From NCBI GenBank assembly GCA_018434685.1, contig JAHDOV010000002.1, positions 1-64,000 of the forward strand: a DNA stretch of 64,000 nt, given 5' to 3'. Positions 8,401-17,133 of the stretch are shown piece after piece (within the stretch, counting starts at the first letter, position 1; every line of letters starts with the position of its first letter). Under the pieces are notes generated by a model that did no database searches, was not told the origin of the DNA, and saw only the letters and a list, made by a program, of their open reading frames with translations. A program made the translations under genes and the position numbers. Origin of the DNA: Deltaproteobacteria bacterium. Lineage in GTDB: Bacteria > Desulfobacterota > Desulfomonilia > UBA1062.

Positions 8401-9696
8401 TCACTCGTGCCCTGACGAACCGGCCTTGGCCCTGAGCCGTCTCAGTCGGTATTCGAGGGCATCCCGCTGTGCAAGGGGGCGGCTCAGGACCCGCTCGACA
8501 AGATCGATAGCGCGCAGGTAATCATGGGCGCGGTGCTCGAGGAACTTGGCGAGCTCCTCAACGGCAAACAGGTCGCAGGGGTCCTCTCTGGCCATGTCCT
8601 CCCAGAGCTTCACCGCCTCTTCCCATAAGCCCGATCTCTTGTGCATCAGGGACAGCGCCATCCTGGCATCGCGGGCGATCAGGCGGTTTTCAGAGGCCAT
8701 GACACACCCGAAGAAATGCCGGGCCGTCCCGGTGTTGCCCCGTTCATGATGCAGCCTTGCTGCGGCGAGAAGATCGGCCGGGTGTACCGACATCATCTCC
8801 CCGCTCGCGCAGAGAATACCGGCGAGGTGCTTCACGAGGGCGGCCATGGAGATGATGTCGAGGCGGTTGTGCTCGAAGACGTCTTCCATGAGCCTGGCAT
8901 CCCTTCTCCTGAGCCAGTCAAAGTAACGCTGGGGGATCTCGAAACCCGGGACATCGCCGTGTCGTTCCACCCCGAGCACGCACGCCTCCAGGGTCACGAG
9001 CCTGCTGTTCTCGAGCCGGTGTCCCAGGAGCCTGCGGCTCGGGTGCAGCAGGTCGAGGTGCGGCATGCCGGTGAAGGGATCGCTCATCCGGTTGAGGACG
9101 AACCGCGCGGCGAGCAGGTTCATGTCGTATGCCCTGCCGTTGAAGGTGACGAGAAAGCGTTTTTCAAGGGCGATCTCCCGAAGGAAGGCGAGCATGGCTG
9201 CCTCTTCGGAAAAGTCGCGCGCAAAGAGCTGACAGACGATAAAATCATCCCCCTCGAACCAGCCGAGCCCGATCAGAAAGGCAAAGGTTCCGGTACCGCC
9301 TGCAAGCCCGGTGGTCTCGGTATCGAGGAACAGGGCGTCTGCCATGTTCATGCGTGCAAGCTCGCTGCTACCCGCCAGGAGGGCGGCAGCGTCCATATCC
9401 GTCCGGGCAAGGGTATCGATCCGGTGGTTCCCGTGCGCCGCAGTTCCCCTGAACAGGTTCCGGGAAAAATAGAACCTCCCGCAGCTGTTCTCCACCTCTT
9501 CACCGGTGATGAGATCTTCCAGGCCAGGGGGTGCTTCCCGGTATGTGGCCACAGGACGCCTCTCTATCCGCTCCCGGGGCTCCATGAGTGCATCGATCTT
9601 CCTGCGCAGCTCCGTGATTATCTCTTTGTTGGAGATATCCTGCTCCTGTGCAGGAGCCTCGCCGGTCAGGCGTTTCAGTCTGTCTTTTACGCTCAT
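8401..9696 (-). CDS. RNase H-fold DEDD exonuclease, YprB/MrfB-like, with TPR tail
   Basis: 431 residues. Residues of about 115-285 form a DEDD-type 3'-5' exonuclease domain: FLDTETTGLAGGTGTFAF carries the first acidic pair, FNGRAYDMNLL the next Asp and EHNRLDIISM the last. The C-terminal part (about 310-425) is helical and TPR-like, as in Bacillus YprB. In Bacillus, YprB (MrfB) works with the helicase YprA (MrfA) in a mitomycin-damage repair route. A YprA-like helicase is encoded at 17.9-20.2 kb, so the two partners are present but separated. Function in this organism is inferred. Confidence 0.8.
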   Translation of the reverse strand: MSVKDRLKRLTGEAPAQEQDISNKEIITELRRKIDALMEPRERIERRPVATYREAPPGLEDLITGEEVENSCGRFYFSRNLFRGTAAHGNHRIDTLARTDMDAAALLAGSSELARMNMADALFLDTETTGLAGGTGTFAFLIGLGWFEGDDFIVCQLFARDFSEEAAMLAFLREIALEKRFLVTFNGRAYDMNLLAARFVLNRMSDPFTGMPHLDLLHPSRRLLGHRLENSRLVTLEACVLGVERHGDVPGFEIPQRYFDWLRRRDARLMEDVFEHNRLDIISMAALVKHLAGILCASGEMMSVHPADLLAAARLHHERGNTGTARHFFGCVMASENRLIARDARMALSLMHKRSGLWEEAVKLWEDMAREDPCDLFAVEELAKFLEHRAHDYLRAIDLVERVLSRPLAQRDALEYRLRRLRAKAGSSGHE

Positions 9697-10216
9697 GTGT
9701 CATGTTTAATACGGCGTATTCATCCATCCCTGTCAAGGGATTTCGTATGGGGAGGCAGGGGCGTCTCATGGATGTTTATGTACCTGCTTTGAGTGCGACC
9801 GGAGGGTGATGGCCAAGGGTAGTCCGAATCACAATTCGGCAGGACAGCCGAATTGGACGCGCTTTAGTCGCGCCCGCAGGGCGAGGCACAAGGATGTGCC
9901 AAATCAAACGAACCAAAAAAATGCACCCTCACGAAGCCGCTCCTGCGGAGTTCATTCTCTCATTCGGGGCACACCACAACTGACCACTGTTTATCTTCCT
10001 GTTAAATGTCAATATTTCAAGGGCATTATATTTTCCTATCTTTTGTAATTCGATCAGCTTCAATGTAGTGCTCAAGCAATCGACGAAATCGTGGGGACTT
10101 AGTACTCGAAACATGTGTTTCAGAAACAGGACCATTCCGAACCAAAAGAAAGCGAACAGTTTATTTATATTGATATTATCTCTGTTCGCCTATCCGGAAT
10201 GGCCGCCGTCACAAGT
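9697..10216. other. Intergenic region bordering the AT-rich island
   Basis: No convincing gene. It contains the hairpin cluster listed next and, around 9931-9955, a fragment (AGCCGCTCCT) resembling the core of the REP-like repeats at 17.3-17.6 kb. Base composition shifts to visibly more AT to the right of about 9900. Confidence 0.4.
9833..9900. repeat. Cluster of small palindromes
   Basis: AATTCGGC (9833-9840), a six-base loop and GCCGAATT (9847-9854) form a perfect 8 bp stem. GGCACA-AGGA-TGTGCC (9885-9900) forms a second hairpin. Between them lies a GC-rich segment with GCGC direct/inverted repeats. It looks like an extragenic repeat element at the edge of the island; copy number elsewhere in the genome is unknown. 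Confidence 0.4.
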
Positions 10217-11089
10217 TTATCCCCTGCTGCGGCAAACATCGATGCAGGCAATTGCAAGCGGCATGTTCAACATAAAAGCTAAGAATGGAAGTTCACGCCG
10301 AACCTTCTCCATATGTATCATGCCGCTGTATGATTTTCGGCCCTTGTCCTTTGCCTTTTCTTGTCCGACCAGACATAGGTCATGGGCAAATTTCTCGGTA
10401 GGCACAATGAGCACGCCAAGTTTTGTCGTTCTCTGCTGAAATGCCAACAAAAACTTGATGTAGTCCTGGTAATAAGTCCGCGCATTTCCGAACTCAACCT
10501 CGACTTGTACATTATTTTTTATGAAATCACATTTCAGGGGTAGTTCCGGGATGGCTTGCTGTTCACGCTGCCACTCCCACAAAACAAAGTAGTGGGACAA
10601 CTGGCGGTTGTAGAATGCCTGTCCTTCAGATGGACTGTACTGAACACTCTGAACAATGGCCGGAATCTCGCGCACTGCGTCACGACTATGAAATGCGCGT
10701 TCATTAGTGCGATGGAATATCCATTCCACAACGGTCAAGCGGTCCTCTGATTTTTTGCTTAAAGGAAAGGGGGTTACCCTATAAGTTTCATCATCAACTT
10801 TATGCAACTCAATATATTCACCCCCCATACCGTCTTCAGTAGGAGTAAAGAGAGAAGCAAGCCATTGCCGGAATGGCTTGCTCTCTTTGTTCTCATATTT
10901 GATCTGCACATGCCCCCTGGCATTCGCCAGCCGTCTTAAAGTCACAACGGCGTGTTGATCGTCGAACAACAAAGTCAGTTTCCTTTTCTGGCCTCGGTTT
11001 GGTGCGCCGACCCATGACTCCAATGATTTTGGCACTGTAAGCCCTTCAGAAAGAGTCGACTTACCAATTGTGTGTCGCAGTACAGTCAC
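10217..11089 (-). CDS. BglII/BstYI-family restriction endonuclease-like protein
   Basis: 290 residues, GTG start with GGGGAG ten bases upstream. The C-terminal half matches the BglII/BstYI fold: D188, then E197-V-E199 (CDFIKNNVQVEVEFGN) keeps exactly the spacing of the BglII active site Asp84-Glu93-Gln95, with Gln replaced by Glu. It is followed by YIKFLLAFQ and the hydrophobic strand GVLIVP typical of the family. The N-terminal ~110 residues may be a DNA-recognition domain (inference). No DNA methyltransferase gene is visible nearby, so it is an orphan nuclease in a small defence island. AT-richer than its surroundings. Confidence 0.6.
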   Translation of the reverse strand: MTVLRHTIGKSTLSEGLTVPKSLESWVGAPNRGQKRKLTLLFDDQHAVVTLRRLANARGHVQIKYENKESKPFRQWLASLFTPTEDGMGGEYIELHKVDDETYRVTPFPLSKKSEDRLTVVEWIFHRTNERAFHSRDAVREIPAIVQSVQYSPSEGQAFYNRQLSHYFVLWEWQREQQAIPELPLKCDFIKNNVQVEVEFGNARTYYQDYIKFLLAFQQRTTKLGVLIVPTEKFAHDLCLVGQEKAKDKGRKSYSGMIHMEKVRRELPFLAFMLNMPLAIACIDVCRSRG

Positions 11090-11248
11090 TTCTATGCTAC
11101 TCCCCAGATGACAGTTCTAAACAATGAAGCCCTAGAAACCCCATCTTTTCCAAGATGCAGACCAGTTTCTTTTCTGACTTTAAGATTTGAAAAAATGCGA
11201 TGATTTCTGAAGTGATTATAAAAGCTGTCACAATCAGTATATCGCCCA

Positions 11249-12076
11249 TCAATACCCTAACTTCGCCAGGAAGGCATGTACTCGTTCAAAGGCATCTCGC
11301 TTAATCCGATCAATCTCCTCCGGATCATCAGCTTCCTCAAAATCTACAACAAACTTGGGGCCGATATCCTTTTCAGAAGAAAACTTCGAGGCAATGTTAC
11401 CCAGTCCTTCTCGTACCAGGCCATGGTCCCTATGCAACTCAAACTCCTGAACAAGCCCACCTATTCCCCCGGGATAGGTCAGGATGCAATAATAGATATC
11501 CCAGACATCCTTCTCTTTCATCCGGTCAACAAGTGCCATCCCCTTCATGACAAGAAACGGGACAATGGCCGCAACCCGGATGACCACCCTGTCCAGCCCT
11601 CCACCAGGAAGTTCCCCTTCAAGAGAGATCTCTTTGATCATCTCGAATGCGAGATCACATCCCCTGGCCTTTCTGGCCTTAATTCCCTGAACCTTCTGAT
11701 GGCGACGGCCCTTCCCGGTCCCCTCGTATTCGCCGGCAAGGAGATCAACCTCTACGGTAATCACGATGCCACCAATCTTCACATCTCGTAAAAAGATGTA
11801 TGGTGGCCTTTCCTTGTCCTGATAATATCCACGGGAGCGAAGCAATTCCTCGATCCTCCTGTATCCCGCTTCCTTTATCCTGGTATGGTTCAGCGCAAGG
11901 TCTACATCGATACTCCCGACATGTGGCTTTTGCCCTTGCGGGATAATCAGCTCTGGCACCCACCCACCGATGAGCACGATATCTTCTCGATACTCACCCA
12001 GGAGGTGCGTCAGTTCGATCAGCACCGATTTAGCTGCCCGAACGGCATCTGCTGAATAATCTCGCCGTGTCACCAT
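11249..12076 (-). CDS. AbiEii-type nucleotidyltransferase (type IV toxin family)
   Basis: 275 residues. The nucleotidyltransferase core motif is visible at residues 37-59: GG, then S55-I-D57-V-D59. The C-terminal part has the second AbiEii hallmark (FLVMKGMALVDRMKEKDVWDIYY). AbiEii toxins belong to the type IV toxin-antitoxin / abortive infection family (PF08843). Its start overlaps the stop of the upstream AbiEi-like gene by 7 bp, the usual arrangement of abiE operons with the antitoxin first. Confidence 0.8.
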   Translation of the reverse strand: MVTRRDYSADAVRAAKSVLIELTHLLGEYREDIVLIGGWVPELIIPQGQKPHVGSIDVDLALNHTRIKEAGYRRIEELLRSRGYYQDKERPPYIFLRDVKIGGIVITVEVDLLAGEYEGTGKGRRHQKVQGIKARKARGCDLAFEMIKEISLEGELPGGGLDRVVIRVAAIVPFLVMKGMALVDRMKEKDVWDIYYCILTYPGGIGGLVQEFELHRDHGLVREGLGNIASKFSSEKDIGPKFVVDFEEADDPEEIDRIKRDAFERVHAFLAKLGY

Positions 12077-13134
12077 GCCTGTTTGATCACCTTAGCCAGG
12101 ACCGCAGACGCAGCTTCCTCCCCCCGCCCTTTCATATTCATTAGGTCAAGATATACCTGGACCGGGGAAGAAACTTGAATTCCATCGACATCCTGTCTGC
12201 CGTAAAAAACACCTTCATCGTATGGTGCAAGGAGCGTAACATTCGCCCCGCTGGTCACTTCCTTAAGGGACAACTGCGCAGTGATGAGGTCCAACCCATC
12301 TGCAACATAACCCATGACCCGCTGATAGCGGACCATGGGTGCATATCGCACTGCTCCTGAAAACCCTGTGAGTGCATAGGTAATTTTCCTTCGTTCACAC
12401 TCTTCAGCCAGATCAGCTTCAATCTCAGCCGGTGTCTTCAGTGAGTAGTAGTTTCGGGCAATGTTTTTCTTGAAGTTGTAGTTCTCTGTCCATTCTGCCA
12501 ACAGGCTCTCAGGGTCCTTGACCCGGAATCCATCATTTGTTGTTACCAGCCATTCTTGATCTTCAAGAAGGGTTTTCACATTGGAGACCTGCCCCAGACT
12601 TACCTCAGCCTCTTTTGCCAGAGGCTGGAAACGCCAGAACTTTCCCGGGTTATTGAGAAGAACCCGTAAAACCCGTTCAGCTTTTGGTGAATACAAAGAG
12701 CGCAGGTAGCGCTTTTCTAAAAATGGATTAGGATTTCCCCTTTGTTCAATAAAGACCTCTTCAAAGCTCAATCTGCAATTCCCCGCAAGATCAAGATACC
12801 CAACGCCTTCATTGATGCAAATCTCAGCGGCCTGAGAAGAGATATATGGTGCGACGAATATAGAATAGACATCCGATGAATTCTCACAATACCTTTTGAG
12901 TTGAGAGATGGAGAATCGTACTACTCTCGGCTGTCCGTTATTTTTGACCTCGGCAATTATCCGCAGACGCTTCTGGCCAAGGCATATCGTCGCCACAAGA
13001 TCAAAAGTACTTTCGCCTGTCCCATCCCTGGTTTCCCGGACAATCTTCTCAATATTCAAAAAAGGGACTCTCTGCAGGCAAGACCGGAGTGCATTATCAG
13101 CTTTTTCTTCGATTAGCATCCCTTGTATTTTCAC
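12070..13134 (-). CDS. AbiEi-like antitoxin/regulator with N-terminal PD-(D/E)XK-like domain
   Basis: 354 residues. Residues 1-120 contain a nuclease-like pattern: D45, E62-V-K64 and Q78-L-K-R-Y82, followed by GVGYLDLAGN. Residues of about 140-200 look like a winged helix (SPKAERVLRVLLNNPGKFWRFQPLAKEAEVSLGQVSNV in part). The C-terminal part (about 220-354; ITYALTGFSGAVRYAP, VSSPVQVYLDL) is the AbiEi antitoxin domain. Predicted cognate antitoxin and autorepressor of the AbiEii gene. GTG 13134 with AAGGG upstream is taken as start; ATG 13119 is possible. The promoter region carries two long direct repeats. Confidence 0.7.
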   Translation of the reverse strand: MKIQGMLIEEKADNALRSCLQRVPFLNIEKIVRETRDGTGESTFDLVATICLGQKRLRIIAEVKNNGQPRVVRFSISQLKRYCENSSDVYSIFVAPYISSQAAEICINEGVGYLDLAGNCRLSFEEVFIEQRGNPNPFLEKRYLRSLYSPKAERVLRVLLNNPGKFWRFQPLAKEAEVSLGQVSNVKTLLEDQEWLVTTNDGFRVKDPESLLAEWTENYNFKKNIARNYYSLKTPAEIEADLAEECERRKITYALTGFSGAVRYAPMVRYQRVMGYVADGLDLITAQLSLKEVTSGANVTLLAPYDEGVFYGRQDVDGIQVSSPVQVYLDLMNMKGRGEEAASAVLAKVIKQAW

Positions 13135-13145
13135 TTTAATTGCCC

Positions 13146-13256
13146 TTTTCAGCGATTGTTGAAAACTTCTTTTATAGTGAAAAGCTTTTTATGTCAAGTT
13201 TTTTCACCCAATATAGCGTTTTCAGCATTTGTTGAAAATAGTTTTTTAGTGAAAAG
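13146..13256. repeat. Two 38-39 bp direct repeats with internal inverted repeats (candidate AbiEi operator)
   Basis: Copy 1 at 13146-13184 and copy 2 at 13219-13256 share TTTTCAGC-x(3)-TTGTTGAAAA, then a T-rich stretch, then TAGTGAAAAG. Each has the inverted arms TTTTCA/TGAAAA. Copy 1 covers the -10 element and copy 2 lies upstream of the -35 of the abiE promoter. AbiEi proteins are known to repress their own operon by binding paired repeats in the promoter, so this is the likely operator. Confidence 0.65.
13171..13197 (-). promoter_or_regulatory. Promoter of the abiE-like operon
   Basis: On the minus strand, TTGACA (13197-13192) and TATAAA (13176-13171) are separated by 15 bp. The -35 is consensus and the predicted start of transcription lies about 30 bases before the GTG at 13134. 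The -10 is embedded in repeat copy 1. Confidence 0.55.
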
Positions 13257-13379
13257 AACACAAACAGATAACACCTCATTAAAGGGACATAGGTAACACC
13301 TTTCAATGCTATCCCGGTGCATCCAACCAGCCCCCCTCCCCTATGTTGCCCCCGCATCCACCAGGCTTATTATATCGTT

Positions 13380-14885
13380 ATGAAATACATTTTTTTTGCC
13401 CTCGCGGCAGTACTGCTCTATGAGATACTGCGCGCAGTTCTGCTGGCCTGGATACGGGGCAGGCTCTACCGCTCGGTCAGGGACTATCTGGAGAAGAACG
13501 ACATCCGTCTCGACAAGTACAAGCTCATGCACAAGATCGCGGTGAAGCAGGACCTGTTGAACGACAGCGAGATCCACCGGGCCATCATCGCTCATGCACA
13601 GGAAAAGGGCCTGAAGATCAAGAATGTGCAGGACCAGGTGGAGGAGTATATTGAGGAGATCGTGCCGTTTTTCAACCTGCTCTCCTACTACAAGATCGGC
13701 TACTGGATCGCAAACTTCTTCCTGAACCTCATATACGAGGTGGTGATCGACCTGGAGAACGCCGAGAAGCTGAAGAAGATACCCGCCGACAGCGTGGTGG
13801 TCTTTGTCATGAACCATAGGAGCAATATCGATTATATCCTGGTGGCCTACATGCTGGCCCAGCAGATATCGCTGAGCTATGCGGTGGGAGAGTGGGCCCG
13901 GGTGTGGCCGCTTGAATACATCTTCAAGTCGTTCGGCGCCTACTTCATCCGCCGGAAATTCCGCGAGCCGCTCTACCACCTGGTGCTCGAAAAATACGTG
14001 CAGCTCATCAGCCTTCAGGGGGTTACCCAGGGCATCTTCCTCGAAGGGGGGCTCTCGCGCGACGGGAACTTCCGGCCAGCCAAGATCGGCATCCTGGATT
14101 ACATCATCAGGATCAAGAAGAATCCCGCCTTTGAGAGGGACCTGGTCTTCGTGCCTGCGGCCATCAACTACGACTGGGTGCTCGAAGACCGTACGCTCGT
14201 GCAGGAGTGGAAGAAGGGCAAAGAAAAGAGCGGGTTCAAGGACCACACATCCTCCCTCGTGAGGTTCCTGATCAAGGGACCGGCCACGCTGATGGCCAAC
14301 CTGGCCAGGTACTGCACCAGAAGGCTCAAGCACCACGGGTATGCGAGCGTGAGCTTCGGGGATCCGGTCTTTCTCTCGGAGTTCCTCACTCTACAGGAAG
14401 AGAACATCTTTCACCTTGACCGTCACGACAGGCTCTCCCGCATACAGACCTTTGCCGATGGCCTGCTGGAGCGGATCGGGTCCGCTATCCCGGTGACCCC
14501 GGTGTGCATCACCGCTCAGGCGCTCCTTTCGTTCGACAGCGGTGAAATTGCGAAAACAGACCTGATCAAAAAGGTCTCGATGCTGCGCACCGCCATCAGG
14601 GAAGGCGGCGGCCGCATCGTGCTGGGCAAGACCTTTGAGAGCAGTGTGGACATCAAGAAGCATCTCCTGGCTGAAAAGCAGGACCGGAGACAAGATCTGG
14701 TATCCTTTGAGGAGGATCTGCTCGATCTCGAGGATGCCCGGCAGACGGTGGAGGTCGCCCTGGACCTGCTCAGGAGGAGGAAGATCATCTCATCCCTTAA
14801 TGAAAAGATCACGATCAACGAAAAGAGAAGACCCCTCCTGGAATACTATGCAAACTCCCTGAGCCTGCTCGATCTGAAGTATTGA
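13380..14885 (+). CDS. PlsB-like 1-acyl-glycerol-3-phosphate-type acyltransferase
   Basis: About 501 residues with an N-terminal membrane segment (MKYIFFALAAVLLYEI). The acyltransferase blocks are in order: NHRSNID (the HX4D catalytic motif), GAYFIRRKF, FLEGGLSRDGNF and FVPAAINYD. This is the PlsB/GPAT family that acylates glycerol 3-phosphate or lysophospholipid at the membrane. It is shorter than E. coli PlsB (about 800 residues), so the exact acceptor is uncertain. ATG 13380 is chosen over the upstream frame to 13317 because the hydrophobic segment begins there. Confidence 0.8.
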   Translation: MKYIFFALAAVLLYEILRAVLLAWIRGRLYRSVRDYLEKNDIRLDKYKLMHKIAVKQDLLNDSEIHRAIIAHAQEKGLKIKNVQDQVEEYIEEIVPFFNLLSYYKIGYWIANFFLNLIYEVVIDLENAEKLKKIPADSVVVFVMNHRSNIDYILVAYMLAQQISLSYAVGEWARVWPLEYIFKSFGAYFIRRKFREPLYHLVLEKYVQLISLQGVTQGIFLEGGLSRDGNFRPAKIGILDYIIRIKKNPAFERDLVFVPAAINYDWVLEDRTLVQEWKKGKEKSGFKDHTSSLVRFLIKGPATLMANLARYCTRRLKHHGYASVSFGDPVFLSEFLTLQEENIFHLDRHDRLSRIQTFADGLLERIGSAIPVTPVCITAQALLSFDSGEIAKTDLIKKVSMLRTAIREGGGRIVLGKTFESSVDIKKHLLAEKQDRRQDLVSFEEDLLDLEDARQTVEVALDLLRRRKIISSLNEKITINEKRRPLLEYYANSLSLLDLKY

Positions 14886-14899
14886 TAAAAAACCGATTG

Positions 14900-14929
14900 T
14901 TGACATCCCCCTGCCAGTTCCCTCATAGT
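14900..14929 (+). promoter_or_regulatory. Promoter upstream of the Tat-exported phosphatase gene
   Basis: TTGACA at 14900-14905 and CATAGT at 14924-14929 are separated by 18 bp, about 45 bases before the ATG at 14975. The -35 matches consensus; the -10 is a moderate match. Confidence 0.4.
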
Positions 14930-14974
14930 CATACCGTACGCATGCAATGAACTATCTTGAACAGGGGAGGGACT

Positions 14975-16786
14975 ATGCCCGACACACAGGGTACCGGTGG
15001 TACTGTAAAGAACACCCCGATAAAGAGGAGATCGTTTCTGAAATGGGCCGCTGCGCTTTTGGGCGGAATCGCCCTGCTGGTCTGGGGGGTGTTCCCGAAA
15101 AAGAAGAAGCAGGCCGCGCCGCCGGTGAAGACCTCACCTGGCACCCGCGAGAAGCTCGTCTTTGTCGCCATCGACGGCCTGCACCCCGGCTACCTCGATC
15201 TCGACGCCAAAGGGCTTCCCGGGGGGAGCGACGGGAACTGGCTGATGCCCAATATTCGGGCATTTCTGAAGAACGCCCTGTGGTATAAGAATGCCAGGGC
15301 CTTTCTGCCCGCTGCCACGGACATGAACCACCTCAACGCGCTGGCAGGAACCTCCTCGGCCCAGACCGGGATCATCAGCGTGTGGGCGCAGCCGATGCTC
15401 TGGGATAAGGATGGGGAGGCCATCATAGAAAGCACCAACCTGTCTTTTGCCAGGGATGACATGGGACGGTCCGTGGACACCCTCTTCCATGCCTGGAAAC
15501 GCCGCTGGCCCGACTCGAAGACCATGCTCATTACCGGCAAGGAATGGGTGGGCGAGATGTTCCGGCTCAAGGATGGCGGCTCGATCGTGGATCTCCTCGT
15601 GACCGGACCGGACCACCCCGAGTACCTCGAGCCTCCCCGGAAGGAAAGCCTTGCAGACCCCCATACAGACACCGATGCAGCCTGTGACCCGGAGTCAAAA
15701 CGTCTCGGCCTCTTTGACGGCCCCCTGGGCTTGAGCGATATCTGGACCCGGGCCTATACGGGCCAGGGAAGTTTCGTCACCCTGCAGATGGAGCACTTCG
15801 CCAAACATTTCCCCCACGACAGCTGGATCGTGGAATCGTCCCTGGAGCTGTTCAGACGTGAAGACCCCGACATGGCATATATCCTCCTGGCCCAGTGCGA
15901 CGATGCGGGGCACGCCATCGGCAACGCCTGGGACCCCTCGGAATTCATACCCTCGGAGGAACCCCTGGAACTGCCGCAGGGCTGTGAAGACAGGCCGGAA
16001 TACCACCTGGTCAGCAGCAGGAACAGGCTCCTTTTCAGGGAGGCGATCCTCGATGTGATCCGCGACGTGGACATCCAGTTCGGACGCCTCATGGACGGGC
16101 TGCAGAAGCAGGGGCTGCTCGAGAGGACAAAGGTTGTCCTCCTGAGCGATCACTCCGCGGTGAACCACCTCTACTCCGATGTCTTCTCCTCCACCGATGC
16201 CATGGGCCTGCTCGAGGAGGCAGGGATAGCAGACAAGAAGAACGTGTACGCCTTCAGCGTGAGCAGCTACGGCGTGCTGTACTGGCGCACCGGCAAGGAG
16301 CAGGTTTCGCGGGCAAAACAGCTGCTCGAGGCCCACAAGGCACTCAACCCCCAGACCGGCGAGACCGAGTGCCCGTGGTGGGTGCTGGACCGCGGCGACA
16401 TGAAAAACGGCGTCGAGGGGGTGTGCCTGCCCGGAGAGCTGTACCACACCTATTACATCGACATCGACAAGGAACAGACCATGATGTGGCCCGACCTCAT
16501 CATCCTGGCGAAAAACGGCTGGCAGATACCCGCCTACAACGGTCATGTCCCCAATGTCGGCATCAAGGCGCCGAAATGGTCTCCGCCGTGGCGGGTGTAC
16601 AACGGCGGCCACGGCTCTGTCGACACGCTCCCCATCGTCGCGGCGATCTCCCTGCCCGGGGGAAAGACCGGTGTGCAGGACAGACCGATCCGCATCGCAG
16701 ACCTCGGGGTCACGGCAGCCTCACTCTTCGGCCTGCAGCTCAACAGCACCACAATCGGCGAGGACCTGAGCGAAGACCTGCTCTGA
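14975..16786 (+). CDS. Tat-exported alkaline phosphatase/phosphodiesterase superfamily protein
   Basis: About 603 residues. The N-terminus carries a twin-arginine signal (KRRSFLKWAAALLGG) followed by a hydrophobic segment. The body has the alkaline-phosphatase superfamily pattern: FVAIDGLHPGY with the first metal-binding Asp, ATDMNHLNALAGTSSAQTG with the nucleophile region, LLAQCDDAGHAIG and VVLLSDHSAVNHL with the later metal ligands. Likely a periplasmic hydrolase of phosphate or sulfate esters; substrate unknown. ATG 14975 is chosen because AGGGGAGG ends about four bases upstream. Confidence 0.8.
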   Translation: MPDTQGTGGTVKNTPIKRRSFLKWAAALLGGIALLVWGVFPKKKKQAAPPVKTSPGTREKLVFVAIDGLHPGYLDLDAKGLPGGSDGNWLMPNIRAFLKNALWYKNARAFLPAATDMNHLNALAGTSSAQTGIISVWAQPMLWDKDGEAIIESTNLSFARDDMGRSVDTLFHAWKRRWPDSKTMLITGKEWVGEMFRLKDGGSIVDLLVTGPDHPEYLEPPRKESLADPHTDTDAACDPESKRLGLFDGPLGLSDIWTRAYTGQGSFVTLQMEHFAKHFPHDSWIVESSLELFRREDPDMAYILLAQCDDAGHAIGNAWDPSEFIPSEEPLELPQGCEDRPEYHLVSSRNRLLFREAILDVIRDVDIQFGRLMDGLQKQGLLERTKVVLLSDHSAVNHLYSDVFSSTDAMGLLEEAGIADKKNVYAFSVSSYGVLYWRTGKEQVSRAKQLLEAHKALNPQTGETECPWWVLDRGDMKNGVEGVCLPGELYHTYYIDIDKEQTMMWPDLIILAKNGWQIPAYNGHVPNVGIKAPKWSPPWRVYNGGHGSVDTLPIVAAISLPGGKTGVQDRPIRIADLGVTAASLFGLQLNSTTIGEDLSEDLL

Positions 16787-16836
16787 GGTGAAGTCCCGGT
16801 GACGGGTATCCTAGGGCGGGTCGGTACAGTACTGCT

Positions 16837-17133
16837 CTATAATCCCACCATGCTCAGGGCCTCTCCCACATCGAGCCAGACATTTATGCTGTACGTCAAC
16901 CCGGGCACGCCGAAATAGGTGACGTACCGGGCACTGACCTGCTCGACGGCATCGGCGAGCTTCGCCCTGTCGAACTCGTACAGGGTAAGCGACTGGATAC
17001 CCCTGTCAATGTCCCCGAAGATAAAGGGACCCTTCATCTTGAGAAAGGCCGGCAGCGCAGGCATATCCTTGAACCGCTTCCCAATCTCCACGGCCTCTTC
17101 CGGTGGCCACGACAACTTCGCGATGATAATCAT
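16837..17133 (-). CDS. Conserved hypothetical small protein
   Basis: 98 residues, soluble, no signal peptide. Excellent ribosome binding site (AAGGAGGGTTACC before ATG 17133). The layout MIIIAKLSWPPEEAVEIGKR with later beta-rich segments suggests a ferredoxin-like alpha-beta fold of the kind seen in small dimeric GYD/DUF3303-type proteins. That is a guess from pattern only; function unknown. Confidence 0.65.
   Translation of the reverse strand: MIIIAKLSWPPEEAVEIGKRFKDMPALPAFLKMKGPFIFGDIDRGIQSLTLYEFDRAKLADAVEQVSARYVTYFGVPGLTYSINVWLDVGEALSMVGL

Noticed and set aside
9806-10048. 80-residue frame over the hairpin cluster
   Set aside because: Translation of a repeat-like palindromic region; no ribosome site or family.
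15134-15664. Long minus-strand frame within the phosphatase gene
   Set aside because: Shadow of the Tat-phosphatase; the + frame has signal peptide and metal motifs.
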